From assembly GCA_036924285.1 (NCBI GenBank), contig JAYKYS010000015.1:10788001-10852000 (forward strand): a DNA stretch of 64,000 nt, read 5' to 3'. The notes under the pieces were generated by a model. It was not told where the DNA came from and searched no databases. It saw only the letters and a list, made by a program, of their open reading frames with translations. The DNA comes from Asterella californica (taxonomy: Eukaryota; Streptophyta; Marchantiopsida; Marchantiales; Aytoniaceae). Shown one piece after another: positions 46,321 to 55,263 of the stretch. Positions within the stretch are counted from its first letter, which is position 1; each line of letters opens with the position of its first letter. The position numbers and the translations under genes are program-made.

Positions 46321-46644
46321 AGAGAAGATCAGTTGGTCCACCGTCTGCTACGACATCATATGCGAGTATGACTGCTCGGATGAGCAGTTGGAGCAAAGGA
46401 TAGCTAGTATGACTATGGCTCAGCGGAGATCTAGTTCAAGAATAGAGACTTCCACGTCTTATGAAGGAGAAGGAGTTGACTTTGACTTCATGGCTAGGTG
46501 GCGTAGATTGAGACATCTGCGGTAGTGACTCGGAGTGTAGTACGTGTCTCTGAGCCACGAGGTGCGTCGGTAGAGTTAGATCCACAACCCGGGGAGGCTG
46601 GTAGATAAGCTAGACTTCCTCAATCATTCACGTTATCAGAGACG

Positions 46645-47460
46645 TTGAGGACCACGTCTATGGTTCTTAAACGACATACCTATGGTATACTGGAGTTAGA
46701 GACATCGACATCCAAGAGTGGAGGTGATGCGAGACAACACTCGACGTCTGTGGATGCGACGTTGAACACGATGTTCGAGGTGGCTACAGTAGTTTTACGA
46801 GCCCCACTGTTTTCAGCCATGGATATGAGGGCATTGGGAGTTAGTCTGGCTCCAGTGTTCCAGTTGGCGGTCACGTTCATTGAGAGCGAGGATGTAGTTA
46901 TCTCTAGTGCTGAGATGGTTCAGCAAGAGGTGGTAGATGTGTCCACGGAGTCGAGGATCAGGACAGCTACCAGTGGTATTTGGCAAGCAGCAACTGCAAG
47001 GTTAGATGAGTTACCAGCTAGGCCGGCGATTGACCGTGCTGGTTTGGCACCAGGTGTGATGTTGTTGGATAACATAAGTGGTATCTTCTGTTTGGTGACA
47101 CCTTCAAGGAAGGTGTATCAACTGCAGAAAGTCTTCTTGGACTTTGGAACTCAGCCGTTGATGTTGAAGAAAGACGACGTGCATTGGTTTGGGTTTGAGG
47201 AAGTCCGAGGTGGAGAGATGTCCATTCCAGCTATAGACATCTCTAGGGTGATCAGAAGGTACAGCTCTAAACATGACACGTGAGATGCTAACGGTGGGAG
47301 TTCGACTAGATCATCTCACGGATGGTTCCATGGTGAAGACCAAGGTCATGGTTACGGCCGCAGAGTCTTATGATGTGTTGGTTGGAGGTGTTGTGTTATA
47401 CCTTACGAGGTTCGTGATCGACTATTGGACGGAGACATCATCTTATAGACCAGGTTGGTG
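46645..47460 (+). pseudogene. Gypsy-M aspartic protease region, broken
   Basis: An open frame (46645-47283) leads to VFLDFGTQPLML, with the D-x-G-T active-site block at 47140-47151 (Phe replaces the usual Thr/Ser). The next frame continues VMVTAAESYDVLVGG, FVIDYWTE and SYRPGW to 47460, as in the C-terminal half of retroviral-type proteases. One frameshift near 47275 separates them. The first 330 bases lack a known fold. Confidence 0.65.
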
Positions 47461-47849
47461 ATCCGGTGAGGGACGAGTGAGCCGCTTATCAGTGCGGTTC
47501 AATGCTAGAGTTGGGACAACGGAGCTTACATCAAGGACTGTAGCATCCGTTGCAGGGTTCAGTTCGGTCATCACTTGCGAGCGAGCATGAGCATTAGAAG
47601 ACAACGCTCATGCGGAGAATACTCCGGTATTTGAGGAGGTGGAGGACATGTCTAGTACGACTACGGTAGTACCATATGCCTTCGATGTTCCACTCTGGAG
47701 TTCGAGTGGAGAGTTGCAGTAGTATGCTGATCGGTTGGTACTGCAGGCTTGGAGTGAAGCCTTTGTATAGACAGTAGAGGAACAAAGGATTGTTCCTGCT
47801 ACTGACATTGTGACCTTATCACCGGTGGACACGACTCTCATTGTATGAT

Positions 47850-48840
47850 AGCATCGAGAGGAAGTTGTGTGTGTGTTGGAGTTGTTTGGAGAGATCAACA
47901 TAGATTTGGTTGCGGTATTACAGATAGACATACAAGTACAACGATATTTGTATGTAGAGAGAGATGAGGTTGCAAGATGCATCTCATTGAGTCAAGTGAC
48001 ACGTTTGGTGCAGAGATATCTTGAGTTGTTGTCCATATCAGCCGTTAGAAGATATCAACAAGCATTACCGTTGGATATTTCGCTGCTGAGAGCGCATGAT
48101 CTTACATTGTTGGCACTATTCACTTGGTGACAGCCGGGTGATCATATCAAGATCACACGCGTGCTGGGAGAGGTCAAGATTTTTATGACCGCGATCTAGG
48201 ATGTTTTGAGAGATGTTACGGATCTTACGACATCTCCAAATGCATCAAGTGGATTCTCTCCAACGTACATCTTGGAGAACATTCTTTTATTGGTGATGCT
48301 CGTACACAAATGATGACGAGTGTGCACCAGGTGCGGTCTTGGGTTGGACTGGCAGTGCTGTTGGATGCAGCAAGAGTGAGATCTCGTGCACATCGTCCAC
48401 GGTTGTGATGGACAAACTTGTTATCAAAGGAAGTGCTCAAGCGCACATACGATGAGTGAGACGACCAGCGCATCTCACAGTTGATGACATCTTGGATGCA
48501 AGACGACGATCTCAAGTAGTGAGAGTTGTCGATAAGTCACCCATGACAGTGGTGAACTTAGTGAGACGACTCATGACAACGTTGCCCACTTTGGTGAGCT
48601 TTCCAGCGTCACATGCTTACAAAGATGGAGGACTTGGGCTTGTGTGGGATGCTCAGTTACGGCCGCTGGTGGAGTCCAATGCCGATGAGAGAGAGAGACC
48701 GAGCGATGGGTTTCACTACGGATACGACGGCAATAGCTTCGGTGTCGGAGGTTTCATATCGTCAGATGTTGGATCAAGCAATGGACTTGAACTGCTTGAC
48801 GTGGATTGTTAGTCTTGGATTGGCTGAGCAGCGTCGGATG
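47850..48840 (+). pseudogene. C5-cytosine DNA methyltransferase domain carried by Gypsy-M, broken
   Basis: The motifs of C5-methyltransferases appear in canonical order across three frames. Motif I is VLELFGEINIDLVAVL (47870-47920; family FGGIxxG), which binds S-adenosylmethionine. The following acidic block YVERDEVAR lies at 47948-47976. A degenerate motif IV at about 48112-48140 is where Pro-Cys-Gln should stand but a TGA and QPGDH are read. Motif VI is YILENILL (48265-48288, usually ENV). Motif VIII is DAARVRSRAHRPRL, then WTNL (48364-48415). Motifs IX-X are ERERAMGF (48690-48713) and QAMDLNCLTWIV (48773-48808). The unrearranged order fits DNMT3/bacterial-type enzymes rather than plant DRM. 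It lies between protease and RT, so it was part of the element. The catalytic Cys is lost, so this copy is inactive. Confidence 0.75.
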
Positions 48841-49380
48841 TGATCGATGGATGTTACTACTCGGACACTTCTGAGCTCTTTGCTTATTGGGTCGGTGGAG
48901 ACAAAGACTAGGGTGAGGCGTGTGGAGTTTGTCATCCTTGGACCTCATGAGATGCAGTAGGAGGGAGTGTGGAGCTTGCAGCTGCTTGTTGTAGGAGTTT
49001 TTGCACAGTGGACGTGGAGGTTGCTGGTGGAGAGCAATAGGAAATTGCTCCGGAGGCTGCGATAGTAATCAACGACGACTTCGTCTTCTACCTCTAGCAT
49101 GGTGACAGAGGATACTTGGGAGCCGGAGATTGGACCCAAGCTTATAAGAGAGGGGAGATGAAGAGTTCAGAGATTCCTGAAGAGCTACAAGAATTGTTTT
49201 GCCTTCATTATGAAGGATTTGGGTACCTTGAAGGGACCTGGTATACGGATCGACTTGGCTAATGACACGTCAATCTTTTGACGTCTTTACATATACAGTA
49301 ACTTGAAGAGAGCCTTGATCCAGAGCAAGATTCAAGAGTAGTTGGAGGTTTGGTTGGTGGAGATGTCGCATGGAGAGTAT
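48841..49380 (+). other. Gypsy-M linker between methyltransferase and RT
   Basis: No domain is recognised. Fragmented frames and frequent stops connect the methyltransferase end to the start of RT. Confidence 0.4.
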
Positions 49381-50397
49381 GCATCTCTCACAGTTATGCC
49401 AGCAAAGAAATGACATATGTGTGACAACTACACGGATAGACGGATGTGTGGAGATTACCGTCCTATCAATCGGCAGAAGTATGATAAGTATGCCATGCTG
49501 ACACCTGAGGAGATCTTTGATGCAGTAAACATGTGAAGGTCTTCAGTACTTTAGATCTTCGAGCAGGGTATCATCAGTTGTCGGTGAGAGAAGAAGATAA
49601 GTCCAAGACACCATTTTGATGAATTGACTCTCACGACAAGGATTGTTTGTATTAGTTGCGGTTCTTACCATTTGGGTTGAAGAGCGCCCCTGTTGAGTTC
49701 CAAAGGATGATGGACACGATCCTAACAAGATTGGATTTTGTCCGATGTTTTATTGACGACATCTTAGTCTATAGTGCTACAGTGGAAGAGCACGAGAGAC
49801 ACTTACGAGCCATGTTCGAGCGGTTGAGAGCTCATGGGTTGAAGTTACACCTTGGGAAGTGTAAGTTCTTCCAGGAGTTGGTAGAGTATATGGGTCACAC
49901 ATCTACCCAGATGATTAGGTGTTCAATAGACGAAGGTTGAGGCTATTGCACGTATCTCACGTCCCACAGATGTGGATCGAGTTCACGCATTTGTTGATTT
50001 GATGAACTTCTATCGTCGATACGTGAAAGGATTTAGTGCAATTGCGAAGCCATTGACCAAGCTGATGAAGGTGGACCATGAGTCGCAGTGGGAAGATGAG
50101 CAGGAGCAAGCTTTTGTAGAGCTCATGGATAGATTGACATCTGCTCCCATCTTGAGGAGACCCGTTAAGGGGCGTTCCTTCCAACTGCACATTGATTGGA
50201 GTATGTTGGGACTTGGAGCAGTGCTGACTCAGCATGATGATGAGAAAAAGGTGTTTGTGGTGACGTATGCAGTCGCTCCAACAATTCAGCAGAGACGAGG
50301 TACAGTTCGTACGAGAGGGAGTGTTTAGCTGCAGTGTGAGCTGTTGCACACTTCTGATGTTCTCTATTTGAGAATCCCTTTACTCTCGTCACTGATC
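49381..50397 (+). pseudogene. Gypsy-M reverse transcriptase and start of RNase H
   Basis: MCGDYRPINRQKYDKY (about 49448-49495) is the RT fingers block. The catalytic box FIDDILVYS has its Asp codons at 49755-49760. FYRRYVKGFSAIAKPLTKL (about 50006-50065) is the connection to RNase H. The RNase H start LHIDWSMLGLGAVL (about 50188-50230) follows. Several stops interrupt it. The frame is then cut by Gypsy-B at 50398, within the RNase H block that resumes at 59073. Confidence 0.85.
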
Positions 50398-51288
50398 TGT
50401 AACGACCTATGTTACACATAGGAAGTTTGTCTATTATTAAGGTGTTTAGTTATAACTAAGTGTTGAGAATGTTTATTTGCTGCCAAAGTACTTTAAGGAG
50501 GTATCAAGTTAGTCATGACTAGCTAAAAGTTAGTTATGGTTAAACTTAGCTGTACTTTTGGTAGAATTCAGATATTTGCTAAAGAGTGAGCACTACTATC
50601 TTGTACTCTTGTCTAAAAGGTAGAAAGGAGGTGGAAAGTATCCCTTATCTCTTTTTTGACTTGATATTAGTGGTTGGATTAAAGTTGTGGACTTTGTGGG
50701 CATTAAAAACAAGAAGAGATTCCACATGTTTCCTTTTTAGTGGGTCCTGAGATTCCTTGAGAATATTCCAGAATCCTTCTAGAAGTTGTTGACTTTGAAG
50801 GAATAAGCCCATGTGAAAAGGTAAGAAGCCCATGTGATTGATGCTTTTACCTTAAGTAATATCTTAGTAAAATCCGGTAAAAGTAGTTACGGCTGAGTTA
50901 CCGGAGGGTATCAAAGTAAAAACCTAGAATGTATAAATAGAGGAGTAGAGAAGAGCTCATCATCCTTGTTTTCACATCGTCGTAATGACAACTTGAGTAA
51001 TATAGAGAGTGTGGGATATTTTTAACATGTGAGAACTTGAGCAACGTCGTTAGAATGGAGGATTTTAGTTGATGAGTTTATGGAGATTTTTAGTTGATAA
51101 GTTTGTGGGTGTATGAATGAGTGAACTTAGCATTTTTCCCTTTAAGATTCATGGTGTGCTTCCATCAAAGCCATCAGAGGTGACCCCTGAGTGAGAGACA
51201 TGATCGATATTTGCAGATTCATCGGTGGCGATCGTGGAGGTTGAGAGATCAGGGGGTAGTTGATCGATGAGATCGTGGAGGGTTTACA
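50398..51288 (+). repeat. 5' LTR of Gypsy-B
   Basis: 891 bp, from TGTAACGACC to GGGTTTACA. It is the same sequence as 58159-59072 with roughly 30 single differences and one 23-base gap. Confidence 0.92.
50932..50939 (+). promoter_or_regulatory. TATA box in the Gypsy-B LTR
   Basis: TATAAATA lies in the LTR and is repeated at 58716-58723 in the right copy, about 60-70 bases before the likely transcript start region. Confidence 0.6.
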
Positions 51289-51292
51289 TTTT

Positions 51293-51310
51293 TGGTTCCG
51301 TTACCGGGAC
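51293..51310 (+). promoter_or_regulatory. Primer binding site of Gypsy-B, tRNA-Asp-like
   Basis: TGGTTCCGTTACCGGGAC follows the LTR after four bases. It resembles the TGGCGCCGTTGCCGGGG primer site, complementary to tRNA-Asp, used by Athila/Tat-type elements, with a few mismatches. Confidence 0.55.
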
Positions 51311-51989
51311 CTCACTTGAAGGGATCATTGAAAATGTTTAGAGTTCAGTTCTATATTAGACAAAAAGAGATTATGAGAGAACACATGGAGAGAACGTTGA
51401 GAGGAGAGAGAGCTAATGCGATGTTAGCAACATTAGAACCTTTCGTGTATCCCGTAGTGATATATGACGCGTTCGAAGTCATTCTTTACATCTTGTTCAC
51501 TTAGAAAGGGTTTGAGGAGAGGGTGCAACAAGAGTTGTAGAGAAAGGAGGAGAGAAAAGTTATTAGAGGAGAAAAATTTGTAAGTTTAGAAATTCTGCTC
51601 TCTGGAAAATTTGTACAGTTTAGATTGGCTAATAACCTATCTAGGACAAAAGGAATCATAGGAAAAGGTGGTCTAGAGAAGGAGCAATGAATTTTCAAAG
51701 TTGAGGGGGTTTATTCGTGAGAGTTGAGGAATTCTGTTCTCTGGAAAAAATTTACAGTCAGTGTCAGATTTTCTATGAATTTTATTTTCCTGAGAAACTT
51801 TTCAATGTTTTAGAGTGGCTGATAAGCTATCCAGGACAAAAGAAATCATGAGAAGATGAGGTCTGAAGCGGGAGAAAGAATTTTTCAAAGTGGAGGGGGT
51901 TGACAACCATGAGGGAAGTGAAAATATACAAATTTCAGTTCTCTGAAAATTTGTACAGTCATCACCATCTCTTTTGATTAGAGAAGTTT
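51311..51989 (+). repeat. Gypsy-B leader with direct repeats
   Basis: A unit containing TTCTGCTCTCTGGAAAATTTGTACAG, the GGCTRATAA-CTATC-AGGACAAAAG block and the GAGGGGGTT end occurs at about 51585-51722. It recurs at 51728-51903, and a partial third copy lies at about 51930-51962. A short open frame at 51292-51504 has no recognisable domain. Confidence 0.65.
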
Positions 51990-52361
51990 TTGTTGAAACT
52001 TCATGATTTAGTAGCTTGGAGGTTCAGCTACTGGAGACCACAAAAATCTTGGAGAGATCTCTTACCAACTAAGAGATATACGTTTCGACATACAAGGAGG
52101 TCTGGAAGATACTTCATGGGGAATCCAATTCGGGTGCCGAGGTGGAAGAAGAGACGTTTAGGAGTTCGAACGGAGTCGGAGAAGCCAAAGTTAAGTATAG
52201 ATGAGTTGCGAACACTTATCTTTATTACTTGGGGTGCCCTCTTTACCCTATACCAAGAAGCTTCCGCGACCATTGGCGCAGATTTGAAGAAAGCCGAGAT
52301 GAAAGCATCATTCACTGTGGAGGCCACGAATGCTCCTGGTGAAGTAGAGTTGGATCCTTAA
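51990..52361 (+). CDS. Gypsy-B accessory ORF 1, unknown
   Basis: A 123-codon open frame (the track start may not be the true one) encodes a basic N-terminal half rich in Arg and Trp, then SIDELRTLIFITWGALFTLY and an acidic end. It precedes gag. I do not recognise a family. It is open in an element with few lesions, which suggests it could be a real accessory or N-terminal gag product. Confidence 0.35.
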   Translation: MLKLHDLVAWRFSYWRPQKSWRDLLPTKRYTFRHTRRSGRYFMGNPIRVPRWKKRRLGVRTESEKPKLSIDELRTLIFITWGALFTLYQEASATIGADLKKAEMKASFTVEATNAPGEVELDP

Positions 52362-52555
52362 AGAGTGAGTTCAAGATGTCTGTTGTGATTAGTACAAACG
52401 AGGGTGATGAGGATCATATCTTCGATAGTTAATTTTAGATTAGATTTTATTTCGTGTATAGCATGTATAATACACGATTTCCAATATAAAGCTCGGAAGA
52501 GTTAAGAAAGTGATGTAGAATTATTTTCCTCTATGATATTTTGTCCAATTAATGG

Positions 52556-53008
52556 TTGAGAAGGTGCAACATGAGTGGAAGTTCGAAAGATTGGAAAGTT
52601 AGACTTAGAAACCTTCCTCAAGGTTTAGATGTCATAGTAAGCGTCGGAGAGAGCTCGAAAGAGGTTATCGTTGAGTTTGAGAACCCTAGTACAAAACCTC
52701 AAGTAGAATCTCCGAAGAGAAGAGTAGAAACCGACTTGTGGTGTTATTTCTGTAGAGGGTTGGGACATAAAGTAATGAATTGTCCAACTAGAATCAGAAC
52801 CGAGAGAGCTAAAGGGAAGCGGGAGTTTACTGATTTAAGTCTTCGAGTGGGTCCATCGTCACCAGCGCCAATTCATCTTCTAGGAGAAGATCCTTGTCCA
52901 AGTTGTGGAGTGGGTGATCTATCAAGAGGACACAAGTGCGTCGATGTGGCCGCCCTACTTACATCAGTAGTCGACAAGTTGGACGAGACTCAAAGAGCTG
53001 AGACATAG
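52556..53008 (+). CDS. Gypsy-B accessory ORF 2 with two zinc-knuckle-like motifs
   Basis: The 150-codon frame carries CYFCRGLGHKVMNC (C-x2-C-x4-H-x4-C, about 52740-52781) and CPSCGVGDLSRGHKC (about 52897-52941), plus charged linkers. It lies before the main gag and ends just before a TAG. Zinc knuckles bind nucleic acid in gag proteins, so this may be a second gag-like protein or the front of a longer gag. The start codon is uncertain. Confidence 0.5.
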   Translation: MRRCNMSGSSKDWKVRLRNLPQGLDVIVSVGESSKEVIVEFENPSTKPQVESPKRRVETDLWCYFCRGLGHKVMNCPTRIRTERAKGKREFTDLSLRVGPSSPAPIHLLGEDPCPSCGVGDLSRGHKCVDVAALLTSVVDKLDETQRAET

Positions 53009-53260
53009 AAGTTGTCGACTTCAAAAGAGGACTCGGCTGAGTTTTGATGGAGATCGTCATTCGGATGGTGGAGAAGGCGATGATGCGACTCAGATTCATG
53101 ATTATCTTGGGAGAAGAGATGGCACAAGAGGTGTTGTTACAACCATTTCCTTTTATTTTATCTATGGTAGATTATTCGCGAATGGAATTGGTGATGTTCG
53201 TACTCTTTTAGCGAGTAGTTATTGCACAAAAATTAGAAGGGTAGAAAGAATAATTACGAG

Positions 53261-54619
53261 ATGGGGAAGTTACCAGTGTTTCATGGGAAGGACAATGAAG
53301 ATGTAGAACCATTTGTACGAGACTTCAAAAGGGGTTGCATCGGAAACAACATGAGAAGGAAGAAAGAATGAATGTTGTTACTGCCAAAGTTTTTAGAAGA
53401 TTTTGCTCTTACGTGGTATGAAGACCGAGTGAAGAGCAAGACACCTGGTGCAGTTGAGGACACATGGGAGACGTTGAGTAATGCACTCATCGAAGAATTT
53501 CTTCCAGAAGAGAGTTATGAGAAGCTCATGGTGGAGCTTACTCATTTGAAGCAACAGGACGACGAGAAAGTTCGACAATATGCCGAAAGGGTGGATAAGT
53601 TAGAGCAACGGTTTCGGACGGTCCTACGGAAGAGTGGAGACAATGTGGAGCTAACGATGGCGGGAATTGGAGCAGTGTTGACCAAGAACTTGGTGGGAGG
53701 GTTGAGGCCTTCAATTCAAACCCAAGTGAGGTACGAGAAGCCAGCAACCAAAGCGGAGGCCATCAAGATTACGACAAATATGGAAGAGAGTTTGGATGAA
53801 GGGGATATCATCCAACCGCATCATGCCACTTTGGTGTCGACTCCGACTCTTGGTGTAACCACAACGGTAGCATCTGCACCATCACAATTGGTGATTGCTT
53901 CAACGTCAGCTCCTACTCCAACGGTGGTGCCAAGACCATTTGTCTCTACAGCGATGTCTACTGCCACCTCTGATTTCCATGTTGAGTTGAAGAGCATCAT
54001 CGATACTCTTGCGGATCTCAAGATAAACGTGGTGCAGTTACGCGAATGGAGGAACAAAGGTGGAGGAGGAGGTCAAAGAGGTTACCACAACAATCTCAAC
54101 CGAGGAAATCAAGGTAACTTTAGAGGCAACCAATGTAACTTTGGAGGAATCACTTGTTGGACGTGTGGAGATTCTCATTTCCAGCGAAATTGTCCTAACA
54201 ACGGAGCAAGAGGTGCCGAAGCTGTCCGAATGAATGTGGGTGGAGGAAATCCATCACAAGGACGAGACAAAGGAGTGGCTACAATCGATGTTCTGCGAGA
54301 TCTCATCTACGAGAAAGGAGAGAGTTCAAACTCTTCTCATGCACCGGTGGAACTTTTAGCTCAAGAAAGGAAAAGAACTCGATTTTCTGATGAACCGGTT
54401 TTCATGGAGGAGTCAGCAAGTAGAAATACTCGTTCGAGTAATGTTTCGAGTACACCAAGGGAGCCAAGAAGGAAGCTAGGGATGGCGGATTTCACCATTT
54501 CATCTTCCCAAGCGGGATATGATGTGGTTGAAGATGTGGGTGCTCAGAAAGCCAACATCACTGTTGGACAACTGATCGCACTTAACCCAGCTTACGAAGG
54601 GAACTCAGAGGAGGACTGA
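53261..54619 (+). pseudogene. Gypsy-B gag, one in-frame stop
   Basis: From ATG 53261 the frame runs to TGA 54617-54619, with one in-frame TGA at 53369-53371 just before MLLLPKF, where Trp would fit. The capsid-like helices read FLEDFALTWYEDRVKS, LPEESYEKLMVELTHL and RQYAERVDKLEQRF. A knuckle CWTCGDSHFQRNC (about 54154-54192) has one residue fewer than usual. A Ser/Thr/Val/Pro-rich linker (53820-53960) precedes the knuckle. The protease frame begins in the -1 phase over the last codons. Confidence 0.85.
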
Positions 54620-55263
54620 GTTCTAAGAGAAGCAAGAAGAAGAAACCCAAGAGCAAGACATCAAAGTCTATGGGAGTTGGTGTGGTGGATGTGCATGCTT
54701 CAGAGGTATCCACTAGGGCTTCAAAGATTGAAGTCCGGTTGAATGGTCACTACGTCTCTGACGTATTGGTGGATGGAGGGTCGGCTGTAAACGCCATATC
54801 GGAGAGGTTGATGAAGAAGTTGAGGATGGAATCAACTCGTCCGGCTAGCATTGTCGTGGGGATGGCTAACAAGCAACGGGTAAGACCTCTTGGTGTGTTA
54901 GAGAAGGTGATCGTGTCTGTGATGAGAGTTCAAACATTGATGTCCTTTCAAGTGTTAAAGGACTCTAGTTATTATTTGCTCCTAGGTAGGCCTTGGTTGA
55001 GAGCTGTGCGCACCACTGATAGGTGGCACAAAGGATACTTACGAATTGGGCCTAGAGATCATAGAGTGATAGTTCCTCTCTCGGGTGTTGGAGTTGTGAC
55101 TTCTGACTCTGATAAACCCACTAGTGACTATTGAGAATCTGATACGGAAGACGATCAGAGTGTCTCAGAAGTAGATACCGGAGATTCTTACGATCAAGAA
55201 TCCTCGTCTGAGGACGAAGGATTTGATCGAGATGAATCATTACATCAGCTTAGTGCTATTGAC
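54607..55263 (+). pseudogene. Gypsy-B aspartic protease
   Basis: In the -1 frame relative to gag, a Lys/Ser-rich start leads to VLVDGGSAVNAISERL, with the active-site Asp at 54772-54774. A LLLGRPWL block near 54970-54993 closes the domain. An in-frame TGA at 55132-55134 separates it from RT; beyond it the same frame continues through an acidic linker into pol at 55264. DGGSAVN rather than DTGA is usual in Athila/Tat-like elements. Confidence 0.8.

Noticed and set aside
47850..48840. Methyltransferase-like region as a host DRM or CMT gene
   Set aside because: Motifs are in canonical, not DRM, order. There is no chromodomain or UBA. It sits between protease and RT of one element in the same orientation, without intron structure.
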